A stretch of DNA of 64,000 bases from Sorangium cellulosum (GTDB taxonomy: Bacteria; Myxococcota_A; Polyangia; Polyangiales; Polyangiaceae): contig NZ_CP012670.1 of NCBI RefSeq assembly GCF_004135735.1, positions 10,177,501 to 10,241,500 on the forward strand, written 5' to 3'. The notes below the pieces were generated by a model. It saw only the letters and a program-made list of their open reading frames with translations, was not told the DNA's origin and did no database searches. Below are positions 15,108-26,900 of this stretch, one piece after another (position 1 is the stretch's first letter; the number at the start of each line of letters is the position of its first letter). A program made the translations under genes and the position numbers.

Positions 15108-18100
15108 GCCGGGTCGTCGCTCGCGGTGCGATCCGCGTCGATGCCCGGCGCGCCGTCCAGAAGCTCAGGGAGCACCTGCTCGTCGACTTGGACCTCTACC
15201 TGCTCGAGCTCGTCCGCGCGGCCGCGGCCGGCGGCGCGACCCGCATCGACCTCGACCACGACGCCGACGACGTCTCCCTGACCTTCGACGGCGAGCCGCT
15301 CGACGCGCCCGTCCTGACGCGGCTCCTCGACCACCTGCTCAACCCCACGCCCGACGAGCCGTCCCGGCGGCTCCGCCTGCTCGCCCTCGGCGTGAACGCG
15401 GCGCTCGGGCTGCGCCCCGCGCGTGTCGACCTGCTCACGACCGGCCGCGGCCCGTCCGGCGAGGCCTCCGGGGCGACCTGCGCCCGGGTGCGCTTCACGC
15501 CCGCCCTGCTCGAGGCGCCCGCCGAGCCGCTCGCCCCGGCCGCCGCCCCGGCCTGCGACGAGGTGCCGCGGCCGCCCGGCATGCCCGCGTCCGGCATGCG
15601 GATCGAGGTGCGGCGGCGGCTCGGCTGGTCCGTGCTGAAGCGGGCGATCACGGGCGATCTGCCGCCCGAGCTCGGCCACCTCGCCGCCGCGACGGGCGAC
15701 TTCCCGATCCCGATCACGCTCGGCGGCGAGCCGCTCCGCCGCGCGTCGCCGACCTTCGGGCGCGCCGTGCTCCTCCGCGTGCCGTTCCGCGTGCGCGGCG
15801 TGCGCAGCGCGGCGCTGGAGATCGTCGCGCCCCCGAGCGCGCCGGACGACGCGGCCGTCCCGAGCTTCCGCGCCGGCGCGCTCTCCGGGCCGCAGTCGTC
15901 GCGCTCGGGGCCGCAGTCGTCGCGCTCGGGGCCGCAGTCGTCGCGCTCGGGGCCGCAGTCGTCGCGCTCGGGGCCGCAGTCGTCGCGCTCGGGGCCGCAG
16001 TCGTCGCGCTCGGGCCCGCAGTCGTCGCGCTCGGGCCCGCAGTCGTCGCGCTCGGGCCCGCAGTCGTCGCGCTCGGGCCCGCAGTCGTCGCGCTCGGGGC
16101 CGCAGTCGTCGCGCTCGGGGCCGCAGTCGTCGCGCTCGGGGCCGCAGTCGTCGCGCGCCGCGCTGCGCTCGTCGCCGCTCGTCTCGCCGCTGTCGACGCC
16201 GCTCCCGGTGCCCCTCGCATCACCGCCCTCACCACCCCTCTCACCACCCCTCTCGCCACCCCTCTCCGGCCTCCCCGTCATCGACTACCTCGAGCGCGGC
16301 GTGAGGCTCGTCCGCGAGCGCTGGAGCTTCGCCCCGCGGTTCCCCTCGGCGCCCTACCAGGGCGTCGAGCTCCCGGTCCGCATCGTCGCCGACGCGGACG
16401 AGCTGCCCACCAACGCGTCGCGCTCGGCGCTGCGCGAGGACGCGCCCCTCCGGCCGCTGCTCCGCGAGGCGGCCACCGCCGCGCTGCTCGACGCCCTCGC
16501 GGCGCTCACCGCGCTCGTCTGCGGCGACGGCGCCGTCCCCGAGAGCGTCGCCGTCGTCGCCCTCGATCCGGACCGGCTCGAGGACGCGCTCGCGGCGTTC
16601 GCGTGCGTCGCGACCGGCGCCGCGCGCGCGGGCGACGCGCTGCCCGCCGCCGCGGAGGCCGTGCGCGCGCTGCCGCTGCTCCGCGACGGCCGCGGGCGGC
16701 CCGTCTCCCTGGCGTCGCTCGACGCGCGCGACAGGTCGCCCCTCTTCCTCCTGCGCGGCGACGCCGACCTCCCGGACGAGCTCTCCCCCTGGGCCCACGA
16801 CGTCCTCCGCAGCCGCGGGAGCCTCGTGGAGCGCGCCCTCGCCGGGCTCCCGCTCGTCGACGCCGAGGTGATGTTCGAGCAGGCCAGGCTCGGCGCCGAG
16901 CGCCGCAGGGCGTTCCTCCGCCACGCGACCGGCGAGCCCGTCGTGCCGCCCTCCCCCGAGCACGCGCTCCGCGCCGCCTTCCACGAGCGCGAGGGCCCGC
17001 TCGCAGGCCTCCGCGGCGAGCTCGCCGTGTTCGCCGGCGACGGCGACGCCCGGCGCAGGGCCGAGGTCCGCGTGTTCGTCGAGGGGCGGCACCTCGAGAC
17101 CGTCGAGCTCGATCCGGCCGCCGTCCCCCTGCCGGTCGAGATCGCGCTCGCGTGGGAGGGGCGCGTCCGGCCCCGCTTCTCGTACGAGGGCGTCGAGCGC
17201 GACGAGCGCTTCTTCCGCGCGGTCCGCCACGCCCTCCGGGTCGCGCTCGCCGCCGCCGACCGCGAGGCGCGGCGGCTGTTCGGCCCGAGGCCCGTGCTCC
17301 CGGGCGCGGCGGCGCGCGGCGCGCCGTCCGAGCGCGAGCTCGCGCGGCTGCGCGCCCCGCTCCGCGCCGCGATCGGGGCGCTGTTCTGCGCGCCGCCGCG
17401 CCTCGGCGTCCCCGATGGCCAGGGCGGCGTGACGCCGCCGCCCGGCGACGACCTCGCGCCGTCGGCCTTCGAGGGCCTGCTGAAGGCGCGGATCTGGCCC
17501 ATGCTCGTGACGGGCCGGTTCATGAGCCTGGAGGGCCTCTCCGCGCTCGCGCGGGCGTCGCGCGGCCTGTGCGTCGCGCCGCCCGACGCGCGGGGGCGCG
17601 CGGTCGACGGGCGGCCCGTGCTCGCCGCCTCGCAGCGCGAGCTCGACTGGCTCGCCGCCGCGCTCCCGGATCGCGAGCTCGTCCTCTACACGCCGGGGCT
17701 CTTCACCGAGGACGAGCTCGCGGCGCGGGGCCCCGCGCGCCGGCGCGCGCTCGCCGCGGCCCTGGAGGAGCTCGCGGGGCCCGGCGCCGCCGGCGCGCCG
17801 GTCCTCGAGGTCGTCCGCCCCGGCTCCGTCGCGCTCGTCACGCCCAGCGACGCGATGGCCGAGGCGTGGCACCACGCCGCGCAGCCGCTCGCCGCGCAGC
17901 CCAGGGCGCCGCTGCTCGGCCCCGTCGCGATCGCGATCGACGACGACGCCGCCGTGCCCGGCAGGGGCTGGGGCAGCCTCCTGTCGCCGCGCAACGACGC
18001 CGCCGTCCACGCGGCCGAGCGCGAGCTCTGCGAGGCGCTCGTGGCCGCGCTCGAGGGCGACGGCGCGGCGCGCGCGCGGCTCGGCCTCCGGGGCGACCCG

Positions 18101-20797
18101 CTCCGCGACCGCGGGCGGCCGGACACCCGGGTGACGGCCTACCTCCTCGACTGCGCGCGGGCGATCGCGGAGCAGGCCCGGCGGGGCCCCGTCGAGCCGG
18201 CCCTCGGCGAGCTCGGGGCGCGCCTCCGGCGCCTGTCGCTGCTCCGCATGCTCGACGCGCGCGGCGAGGTGGTCTCGTGCTCGCTCGAGACCATCGAGGC
18301 GGCGCACCCGGGGAGGTCGTCGATCCCGGTGCTCCACGAGGCGCCCGGCTTCGAGACGCTCTCGTGGTACCCGGTCCTCGTCCGCGACGACCGGGAGGGC
18401 GCGGCGTTCCTGCGCTGGGCCGGCGGGCGCGCCGTCATGGCGCACGGCGGGCTGCCGGCGCGGCGGCGGCGCGCGGCCCTCGAGCGGGAGCGCCGCGCCG
18501 CCGCGGCCGCCGGCGAGGGGCCGCGGCGCGACGCCGCCGCCCGGAGCGTCCGCGGCGCGCCGGTGCTGCCGGGCGCGCCGCCGCACCCGCGGCTCAGGGT
18601 GCGCCTCGCGGCGCTGCACGTCCGGGAGGCCGAGGGCGAGCTCGAGATCATCGAGGGGCCGGCGTCGGACGTCCGGCTCGTCGGGCCGGACGGCGCGGAG
18701 CGCCGGGTGGAGGCGGAGCTCCCGATCCCGCTGCGGATCGTGGCCCGCACCGGCGCGGACGACCCGTCGCGGGCCGAGACGCGCGCGCTGCTGACGAAGC
18801 TCGCCCGGGTCGCGGGCCGCTACCTGATCTCGCTCGCGCCGCGCTTCGACGAGCTGCCGCCGTTCGCGCGGAGCCACACGCGCCGCGGGGTGCTGACGAC
18901 GCTGGCGTCCGGCAAGCGCCTCGTCGCGCGGGCCGCGAGCGCGCCGGTCTTCCAGGACATCGAGGGCCGCTACTGGTCGCTCGACGATCTGCGGCGGGCG
19001 GCGGCCGCGGGGTGGCTGTGCACCTCGGCGCCGCCGCCGTACCCGAAGCGGAGCTACGGCCGGCCGGTCCTCCGGCTCAGCGAGGCCGAGCGGCTGCAGC
19101 TCTCGACCGCCGTGCTCGTCAACGACGCCACCCTCGCGATCGCGCGCGATCTCGCGGCCGAGGCGCGCCTCGCGGCGCCGCCGCTCGTCACCATCGGCCT
19201 CGACGAGGCCGCGCGCGAGGCGTGCTTCGCGGTCACGCCGTTCGAGCCGTGGGCCGGCGCGCGGGCGGGGGAGCCCGTGGTGTACGGCGAGATGGGGTTG
19301 CTCGTGCCGGAGCGCGCCGGCGCGGCGAAGATCGCGGTGCACGTGGGGCGCCGCCCGCTGTGCGCGATCGACGCCGGCGAGGGGTGGCCGCTGTGCGCGG
19401 CGATCAACGACGACGCGCTCGCGCCGAACGACACCTTCGACGGGCTCGGCAAGAGCGCGGACGCGGAGCGGCTCCGGCGGGCGGTGCGCGAGGCCGCGGC
19501 GCGGTGGCTGCGCGCCGAGCTCGCGCCGCCCGCGGACGCGCTCGCGACCCGGTGGATCGACGTGGTGCAGGGCTGGCAGCAGCTCCTGCTCGTGATCGGC
19601 GTGCTCTGGCTGCCGGCGCGGTGGCCGCGCGCGCCGCGGGTGCTCGTGGCGACGCCCACGGCGGGCGCCGCCGGCGGGGCCTCGGGGGGCGGGCTGCGCG
19701 GCGCGTTCACGCCGCGCGAGCTGCGCGTCGATCGCGACGCGGGCGGCGTGATCGGGCAGCCGCCGGTCGAGGGCATGCTCCTCGTCTGGCCGCCGGGCGG
19801 GCGCTGGGACGCGGTCGCGGAGCTCGCGATGCAGGCCGCCGCGTCGATGGCGGCCGAGCTCTCGGACGAGCCCGCCGCGGCGCCGTACCTGTGGAACCTG
19901 CACCTGCTCGACCGGCTGGAGGGCGGCACGCTCACGGCGCCGACCGCCGCCGGGGGGCGCGTCGGCCCGGCGGAGATCCGCGCGGAGCTCGCGGCGCGGC
20001 GCCGCCTGTGGATCTCCGACGGCCGCGGGGGCGCGGGCGGCGATTTCCCGGGCGGGGCGCCGTCGTTCGTGCTGCTGGACGAGGGCTCGGCGCTCGTCGA
20101 GGTGCTGCGCCACCGCGTCGCCCCCGGCGCGCTGCGCGAGCTCGGCGCGCCCAGCGCGCCGGCCCCGGCCGGGGCGATCGCCGCGGTGGGCGAGGGAGCG
20201 GCGGTGGGCGAGGGCGCGCAGGGAGGCGAGGGAGCGGCGGTGGGCGAGGGCGCGCAGGGAGGCGAGGGAGCGGCGGTGGGCGAGGGCGCGCCGTGCGCCC
20301 CCGGCGCCGAGGCCGTCCTCGGGGCGCAGCAAGATCCGGAGCGCGCGCCAGCCGTGGAGGTCGCCGCGGGGGCGCCGCGCTCCGAGCGGGGCGTGCGCGC
20401 GTGGGCGTCCGCGCTGTGGCGTGGCGTCCGCGGCCTGATCGGCGGCGGGGAGGCGCGGCTCGACGCGGTGGCCGGGCCGCAAGGGGAGGCGGAGAGCCCG
20501 CTCGCCGCGGCGCTGCTCGCGGCGGTCCTCGAGATGGGCCTCGAGGGCGCCCCGGTGCGCTCTGTCGTCGAGCGTCGCTCCGGGAGGCCGGTTCGTTACG
20601 ACGCGAGCCGGTGCCAGATCGTCATCAACCCCGAGCACGAGGCGCTCGCGTGGCTGCGCGCCCGCGGGGCGCCCGATCCGGCGGCCGTCGCGCTCCTGGC
20701 GGCGGCGGCCGTGGGCGAGGTGAACCGGGCGCTCAAGTCGGTGACCGACGCGGAGGAGCGCCGCGCGCTGGAGCACCTGCTCCGCTCGATGGGCTAG
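15104..20797 (+). CDS. Giant degenerate GHKL-like protein with tandem SGPQSSR repeat
   Basis: A 1897-aa protein starting at a GTG that overlaps the previous stop (GTGA). The first 110 residues resemble a GHKL fold (LYLLELVRAAAAGGATRIDL, LLALGVNAALG), but the Asn of the N-box and the DxGxG motif are missing, so it probably does not hydrolyse ATP. Residues 261-351 are 13 exact SGPQSSR units, then a Ser/Pro-rich linker. The remaining 1500 residues are mixed alpha/beta with no recognised domain and a Gly/Glu-rich low-complexity patch near 1690-1730. Pairing with an intact GHKL protein suggests a hetero-oligomeric Hsp90-like machine. A decayed partial copy lies at 31343-32071. Confidence 0.8.
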   Translation: MSRVVARGAIRVDARRAVQKLREHLLVDLDLYLLELVRAAAAGGATRIDLDHDADDVSLTFDGEPLDAPVLTRLLDHLLNPTPDEPSRRLRLLALGVNAALGLRPARVDLLTTGRGPSGEASGATCARVRFTPALLEAPAEPLAPAAAPACDEVPRPPGMPASGMRIEVRRRLGWSVLKRAITGDLPPELGHLAAATGDFPIPITLGGEPLRRASPTFGRAVLLRVPFRVRGVRSAALEIVAPPSAPDDAAVPSFRAGALSGPQSSRSGPQSSRSGPQSSRSGPQSSRSGPQSSRSGPQSSRSGPQSSRSGPQSSRSGPQSSRSGPQSSRSGPQSSRSGPQSSRSGPQSSRAALRSSPLVSPLSTPLPVPLASPPSPPLSPPLSPPLSGLPVIDYLERGVRLVRERWSFAPRFPSAPYQGVELPVRIVADADELPTNASRSALREDAPLRPLLREAATAALLDALAALTALVCGDGAVPESVAVVALDPDRLEDALAAFACVATGAARAGDALPAAAEAVRALPLLRDGRGRPVSLASLDARDRSPLFLLRGDADLPDELSPWAHDVLRSRGSLVERALAGLPLVDAEVMFEQARLGAERRRAFLRHATGEPVVPPSPEHALRAAFHEREGPLAGLRGELAVFAGDGDARRRAEVRVFVEGRHLETVELDPAAVPLPVEIALAWEGRVRPRFSYEGVERDERFFRAVRHALRVALAAADREARRLFGPRPVLPGAAARGAPSERELARLRAPLRAAIGALFCAPPRLGVPDGQGGVTPPPGDDLAPSAFEGLLKARIWPMLVTGRFMSLEGLSALARASRGLCVAPPDARGRAVDGRPVLAASQRELDWLAAALPDRELVLYTPGLFTEDELAARGPARRRALAAALEELAGPGAAGAPVLEVVRPGSVALVTPSDAMAEAWHHAAQPLAAQPRAPLLGPVAIAIDDDAAVPGRGWGSLLSPRNDAAVHAAERELCEALVAALEGDGAARARLGLRGDPLRDRGRPDTRVTAYLLDCARAIAEQARRGPVEPALGELGARLRRLSLLRMLDARGEVVSCSLETIEAAHPGRSSIPVLHEAPGFETLSWYPVLVRDDREGAAFLRWAGGRAVMAHGGLPARRRRAALERERRAAAAAGEGPRRDAAARSVRGAPVLPGAPPHPRLRVRLAALHVREAEGELEIIEGPASDVRLVGPDGAERRVEAELPIPLRIVARTGADDPSRAETRALLTKLARVAGRYLISLAPRFDELPPFARSHTRRGVLTTLASGKRLVARAASAPVFQDIEGRYWSLDDLRRAAAAGWLCTSAPPPYPKRSYGRPVLRLSEAERLQLSTAVLVNDATLAIARDLAAEARLAAPPLVTIGLDEAAREACFAVTPFEPWAGARAGEPVVYGEMGLLVPERAGAAKIAVHVGRRPLCAIDAGEGWPLCAAINDDALAPNDTFDGLGKSADAERLRRAVREAAARWLRAELAPPADALATRWIDVVQGWQQLLLVIGVLWLPARWPRAPRVLVATPTAGAAGGASGGGLRGAFTPRELRVDRDAGGVIGQPPVEGMLLVWPPGGRWDAVAELAMQAAASMAAELSDEPAAAPYLWNLHLLDRLEGGTLTAPTAAGGRVGPAEIRAELAARRRLWISDGRGGAGGDFPGGAPSFVLLDEGSALVEVLRHRVAPGALRELGAPSAPAPAGAIAAVGEGAAVGEGAQGGEGAAVGEGAQGGEGAAVGEGAPCAPGAEAVLGAQQDPERAPAVEVAAGAPRSERGVRAWASALWRGVRGLIGGGEARLDAVAGPQGEAESPLAAALLAAVLEMGLEGAPVRSVVERRSGRPVRYDASRCQIVINPEHEALAWLRARGAPDPAAVALLAAAAVGEVNRALKSVTDAEERRALEHLLRSMG
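15884..16156 (+). repeat. 13 x 21-bp in-frame tandem repeat
   Basis: Thirteen uninterrupted 21-bp units, each encoding SGPQSSR, lie inside the second GHKL-like gene. Variation is limited to a synonymous GGG/GGC change in the middle block, so the array probably expanded recently. Copy-number changes would preserve the frame and only change linker length. Confidence 0.95.
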
Positions 20798-20942
20798 CTC
20801 TACTGCGAGAAGTTGTCCCGGATCAGCAGAAAAACCGCCATGGCGCCAAGGCCGCCACAACTTCCTCTGCGATCGGCAGGACACGTCGCTCGCCCCCTCG
20901 GCGGGCCGGGGCTACCATCCGGCGGCCAGCGCAGCCGCAGCC
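20798..20942 (+). other. Only real intergenic gap of the GHKL operon
   Basis: The 145 bp between the second GHKL-like gene and the nitrilase-TPR gene contain an 8-bp inverted repeat, GAAGTTGT (20809-20816) and ACAACTTC (20857-20864), spaced by 40 bp. No T-run follows, so it is not an obvious terminator. It could be an operator or an internal promoter region, but I see no clear -35/-10 pair. Confidence 0.35.
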
Positions 20943-23900
20943 ATGAGCAACTCTCTGGAAACACTACGAAAAGACGGACAGGCGAGCGAAGGGCTCCGAC
21001 GGGCCGCAGCGGCGAGCCATGTGCGGGTGGGCGTGGTCCAGCTCGCTTATCATCCGGTGGTCCCCATCCCGAGACCCAGTGCCCTGGAGGATCCGCTCGG
21101 CGATCCGAGCCGGGAGGTGTCGTCCCTGCTCCCCGTGGGCGAGAGCAGCGCGCCGCTGCACCTCCAGCGCCTGCTCAAGGAGCTGAGGCGTCGGATTCGT
21201 GAAGCCTACCTCGCGCAGACGAAGCGCAAGGTGGAGGCGATCCTCGATGCGTGCCGCGCCTGGAGCGTGCAGATCCTCGTTTTCCCCGAGTACAGCATCC
21301 CGCCCGCGCTGCTGGAGAACATCGCCAAGGCGGCGCCGGACACCGTCGTCGTCGCCGGGACGCACTTCGTCGACGACGACACGCTCGAACAGCGGCATTA
21401 CGAAAAGCTAGGCAGCAGCGCCGATCACGACGAGTTGCTTGGTTGCGCCGTGAGCCCAGTGCTGCACGGCGGCCGGCTGCTCGCGCTGATCCCGAAGCTC
21501 CACCCTGCAAAGCCGGAGCTCCGCTTCCTGCAACCAGGGCAAGGCTGGGCCCCGATCGACCTGCCCGAGAGCATCGGCGGGCGGCTCGGCGTGCTCATCT
21601 GTCTGGACCATCTGCAACGCGAGAGCGAAGCTCACCGCGAGCAGGTCGGCCCACACCTCTCGAAGTGCAGGCTCATCGCCGCGCCGAGCCTCACGGGGAA
21701 GCACACGCTCTCCGAATTCGACGCCAGGGCCCTGGAAGACGCCCGGCGCAAGGGTCGCCCGGTGCTTTACGCCGACCATGCGCTGGGCGGCGGCAGCAGC
21801 ATCTATGTAGATGAGGGGCGCGCGTACGATCCCCGCATCTTCCCCGAGCACGCAGGGTACCTGGAACCTGGCGAAGAGGGCGTCGTCATCGCGGATATCG
21901 ATCTCAGCCATCAGGCAGCCGGGGCGTCGACCCGCCACGCCTCGACGTCTCCGATCCTCCCCTATGCGGCGGCGTCGCTCGTCTATTCCGGCGCCGATCG
22001 CGCGTACGCTGCGTGGTACCACCGGCTCGTCGCGGCGCTCGACGCGCCGGAGGGGAACGCACGCCAGCGGCTGCGTGCCGCGAAGGTGTTCGTCGCAGCG
22101 GAACCGCCCGAGATCCCCAGCGGCGTCAGCGCCCGCCAGCGTCGCCTGCGGCGCTTGGTGCAGGAAATCGAGGAAGAATCGAACCTAGATCGTGTCCGGC
22201 AGCTCACCCGCGAGATCGTGCTGCCCGACGAGGTGCTCCCGCTCGACGGGCTCCGCGCGGCGCTCGCGCGCGGCGCGGCGGACGAGATCCAGAGATGGGT
22301 CAGCGAGCACCAGGCCGGAGACTTCGGCCCGGTCGTCACCCGACTGCGGGAACCGTGGGAGAAGCTGGAGCGGACCGCGGCGTCGTGGAGCGAGAGGGCC
22401 AGGCGCGCGGCCGACGAGGTGAGCGCGACCGTGAGGGGTGGGCCGAAACCCTTCAAGGAGAGCATGCTCCGGCAGATGCTCTCCACGTACGAGAAGGACT
22501 TCGACGCGTCCCAGGAGCAGATCAACCAGGAAGCGTCGAAGCTCTTCGACGCGGGGCGCTACGCCGAGGCGCGGGAGCGCTACCGAGACATGCTGCAGCG
22601 ATCGGAGGAGATACTCGACGTGGCCGGGGATGCGGCCTCTGTCGAGCTGAAGCAGCGCGCCTCGCGCTGCCGCCTGAACCTCGCCGCCATCGCCCTCAAC
22701 ATGCAGGAGGCGGATGAGGCCAAGAGGCTGCTCGCCACGGTCGATGCCGACCTGCTGTCCGTCAAAGCCCGACTCAACCTCGCCGAAGCAGCGGCGCTCG
22801 TCGGCGATCTCAGCCGCGCAGAAGCCCTGCTCGCCGACAAGGATGTGCTGGAAGACGCCGAGCAGCGCGGCCGCATCGCGGAGATCAGGCAGAGGATCGC
22901 CATCCGGCGCGGCGAGATCCCGCCGGACCTGTCGTCCTCTGCGCCGATCCAGTTGGACGCGACCATGGCGTTGCTCTCGCGCGACGATCTCGCCGGTGCC
23001 GCGGAGATCGGGCTGGCGGTTCTGGAGAGCAGCGACGACGACACGCTCACTGCCGCCCTGGCGACGATCGCGCTCACCGAAACGCTCGTCAGAACGATCT
23101 TCGAGAACCCCCCCAGAGCCGTGCTCGTCCCCGTCGGGCGGCGCGCAGATATCATCGCGGCGCTGGAGAAGCGCTTCGGTGCCCTCCGTGGCCGTGCGCT
23201 GCCGCCCGCGACACGCCGGGACCTGGATCATGCCGAAGAGGCCTTCCGCGGGGTCACGTACGACGACGGACAGCTGGGGGAACGCTATGCGGCAGGGGAT
23301 GGAAACGACAGAGAAGAGGCGTATGACGGCCGCCGTCGCCTCGCGTTCCGCCTCGCCGTCGACGGCCGCGTGGACGATGCGTTGCGCGCCCTGCCAGCCG
23401 ATCCCGATGACCATCCCTGGCGCGAGCGCCTCTCGCGCGTGGAGCTGCTCGCCGTTGGCGGCAAGCTCGACCGCGCGCTCGACGAAGCCTTGGCGCTGGT
23501 AAGCGACTTCCCCGGCCGGGCGCCCATCGAGCACATCACCGCGCAGCTCTGCGCCAGCCAGGGCCGGCCGGAGGACGCGCTGCGGCACGCGGAGGTGGCC
23601 TACGAACAGCTCCCCGGCAAGGGGTGCCGCTTGCTCCTCGCGGAGCAACTTCTGGTCAATGATCGGGCCGAGGCCGCGTGGGAGCTCGTCAAGGATCTGC
23701 GGGACGACCGCCCGCGCGTGCTGCGCACGCGCGCCATCGCAGGAGAGCAGACCGGCCGCACGGAAGATGCCGAGAGCGCATGGCGGCGCTATGTGGAGCG
23801 CAGGCCCGAGGACGCTCCGGCCCGCGTGCGTCACGCGCAAATCCTCTTCCGCCTGCACCGACTCGAGGAGGCCGCCGCAATCGCGTGGAGGCTCTACACA

Positions 23901-26900
23901 GACCAGCGCGATCGCCTAGACCTGGACGCGCTCTACGCCGTCGGCTCCCTGCAGCGGCTCGCAGGCGCGCTCGATGAGGAACAAGCGCGGCGGATCAAGG
24001 AGATCGCGGCGCGCGTCAAGGAGAGATTCCCGGCGGACGCCAGGGCCGAGTTCCTGCGGCTCCGGCTCCTCCTCTTGCTCGGAGAGCTGCCCGAAGACAG
24101 GGAGCCCATTGATTACAAGCGGTTGGTCGAAGCTGGGTTCCTTCAAGCCCGCCCTGCCTCGGAGCTCGCCGACTTCTTTCAGCAGCGAAGAGCTTACACC
24201 GAGACTGTATCGCTGCTCGCCCGGCGAGGTGCCGTTCCTACGGCTACCGCACTCGCGGCTTCTGGCACTCAGCTCGCCCTCTTCGTGACGCGCATCCTGG
24301 AACGGAGGCGTTTTACCACCCCGGGCTTCCTCTGCCCGCCGGTCTCTCTCAGCGACCAGCTCCCTGCGCTCCGTCTCGATGGCGCCACGATCCTGGTCTC
24401 GGATCTTGAGTTGCTGCTCCTCGAGGTCCTCGACCAGACCCGCGCATTACGCTCTTCCCTTGGCCCGAGCGGCCGGCTTGTCCTCTTCCGGCGCGCCGGT
24501 GAACGCATTCGCGAAGACTTCGCCAAGCTCCGGATCACGGCGAACCCGAAGAAGCTCGCTGAGCTCGAGGCCCTGCTCCGCCAGATCGAGTACCTCCCGA
24601 CGCTGGACGCCGATCCTGGAGCTCCGTACGACGACAGGGCGGCCGCCCGAAAGAATGGCGCCGCGATCGTCGATGAGGAGGTCCGCATCGATGCACAGCG
24701 TATCTCGCCATGGGCATTTCTGAGGTACCTTCACGACGATGGGTGCATCGATGCAGCGCAGCGCGCTCGCATCGAGCCCTACCTACCCGGCGGACCGGAG
24801 GCCACGTCTCCGATGCCGGACCCGCTCCCTGCGCGAATTCTGGTTCCTTGGTACCTCATCGAGAGGCTCTTTCAGGAAGACGTCCTCGTCTCGGTCTTTC
24901 GAGCCCATCGTGAGCGGTTCTGCATCGGGCCTCGCACGAGGGCCCACTTTCAGCTCGAGCGCGACGATCGGGCGGACACGATTCGAGCGGAAAAGCTGGC
25001 AGAGAGGGTTCACGCCCTGCTCGCGGAAGGGTGGGTCCAGGAGGAACGCGAGCCCCCCGTGGACGGCCTGCCGGCGCTGCGAGACCCAGACCAGGCATGG
25101 GGAGAAGAGCTCGTACTGGAGCCGCTTCGAGAGATGCTGGCATATCGCCATGCGGTGCTGCAGAACGCCACCTGGTGGAGGCTCTCGGCCGACTTCTTTG
25201 GGACCAACGCCCTCGGTGCGCCCGGCCTCACGGACATGTTGGCCTGGCAGAGCGACGACGAGTACCACGCCTTGATGGATCGCGTGCGCCCCGCCGCCGC
25301 GCGAGACATCACGATACCGGCGCTCGTCAGGAGTCTTCTCGATCGCGGGGGAGACGACGATTCACGGCTGCTCAACCTGGCCGAACTGGGCTTCCCCGAC
25401 GCGCTGGCCGCCGCGGAGATGCTGCGGCTGGAGCGGCGCTATCGAGGGCTCGACAAGAGCGAGCCAAAGAGAATCCTCGACAATCAAGAGTGGATGGCGA
25501 GGGAGCCGGGGCATATCGGTGGAGAGTTTGCTAGGATACGGCTGGCTCAGACGTACGCGGGGTGCATCTTTCGTGCCTTCTGCAACGATGACGGTTCGGC
25601 GGCGGTCGGTCGCTCCGCAGCGGAGCAAGCCGCCCTCGCTCGCGCGTTGCTTGTCCGCCAGGAGACCATGACAGCAGCGTCCATGAGCGACTCGCTCGCG
25701 CAGACGCTGCAATTCCTGCTCTTGAAGCTTCTAGACAATCCTCTGGCTGCGTGGAAACGGGACGATGATGGCTACGTAACAGACAACGAAGGCGCCGCAA
25801 CTCGTCTCTGGGACGTGATCAGGGAATGGACGGGCGAGAACGAGGCGCGACGTGCGGCTCATGACCGCGCCATCAGAGAGGCGTGGCTCCTGCTCGACAA
25901 GCGGGGAAGAGACGGAGCGTTGACGATGGACGCATTGACGCTCGGCTTCGCTCGTCCTCCCGAGATGAGCAAGCCTATCAATATCGTGTCTCTCGTCGAC
26001 GCGGGAGAGGAGGCGTTGGCAATTCTTTCCGCAACCTGGAAAGAGCGCCCGCTCCAGCAGCGCGGTGTCGCCGTGAAGCAGGTCGATGCGCAAGGACGCG
26101 AGCGGCTCGACTTCGAGCAGATACTCCAGCACGGCGCCGCTGTCCTCGCCGCCGATGCCGCAGCGGCGTCCAATGCTCGGAGCATCTCCTATGGTATGAC
26201 CATCCCCGTCCACGGCGGCGTTCTGCCTGTGCACGTACCAGTAGAGGCGGCGTTCTTGAGGGCGGATCCGGACGATAGACGAAAAATTGCCAGACAGCTC
26301 AAGGTCCTCCAGGGGCAGCATGACGGTGCTCTATACGAGCTCCTCGCGGAAATTGAGCGGGCACCCACGAATGGGAGCGCTTTGCGAGAGTATGCTCGGA
26401 GATCTGTAACCGCGCTATTTCGCCTCGTTCGTGATGATCCGCCCTTCATTCGCGCCTGGAGTCAGACGCGCGGCATGAGCGCAGGCGGTGAGCGCCCACG
26501 CATCCACGATTTGCTGACGATTCTATCTGAGCCGAATGAGCCGCTACCTGCGTCGCTCTCAGGCGTCCTCCAGAATCGCCTAGATGGCTTCTGGTCGACC
26601 CGTGAAGACCGAGGCGTTTTATTCCTCGTGGCGAGCGAGATCCCCGGATTCTTATCCTCTGCCCCCATCCCATGGTGGCTGGAACATGCGGACGAGGATT
26701 ATGGGCAGCATGTCGATGTCGCGCTTAACCGCCTCGACCACCCTGATGAGTCTCCGATCGCCCGCTTGGCTGTCGATGTCACCTTTCTCCGCCTCACCGC
26801 CATGCGCCGCCCGCTCGTCAAGGTGCCCGGAGGGGAGGTCGACCTCCGAGAAATCTTCCCAGCGCGGCTCGCTCGCCTTCTCAACAAGGTGAGCGAGCCG

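Noticed and set aside
16241-20884. 1547-codon minus-strand and 1447-codon plus-strand frames over the GHKL-like giant
   Set aside because: Both are shadows with extreme Arg/Ala/Gly content and no recognisable motif; the intervening real frame matches its own pseudogene copy at protein level.
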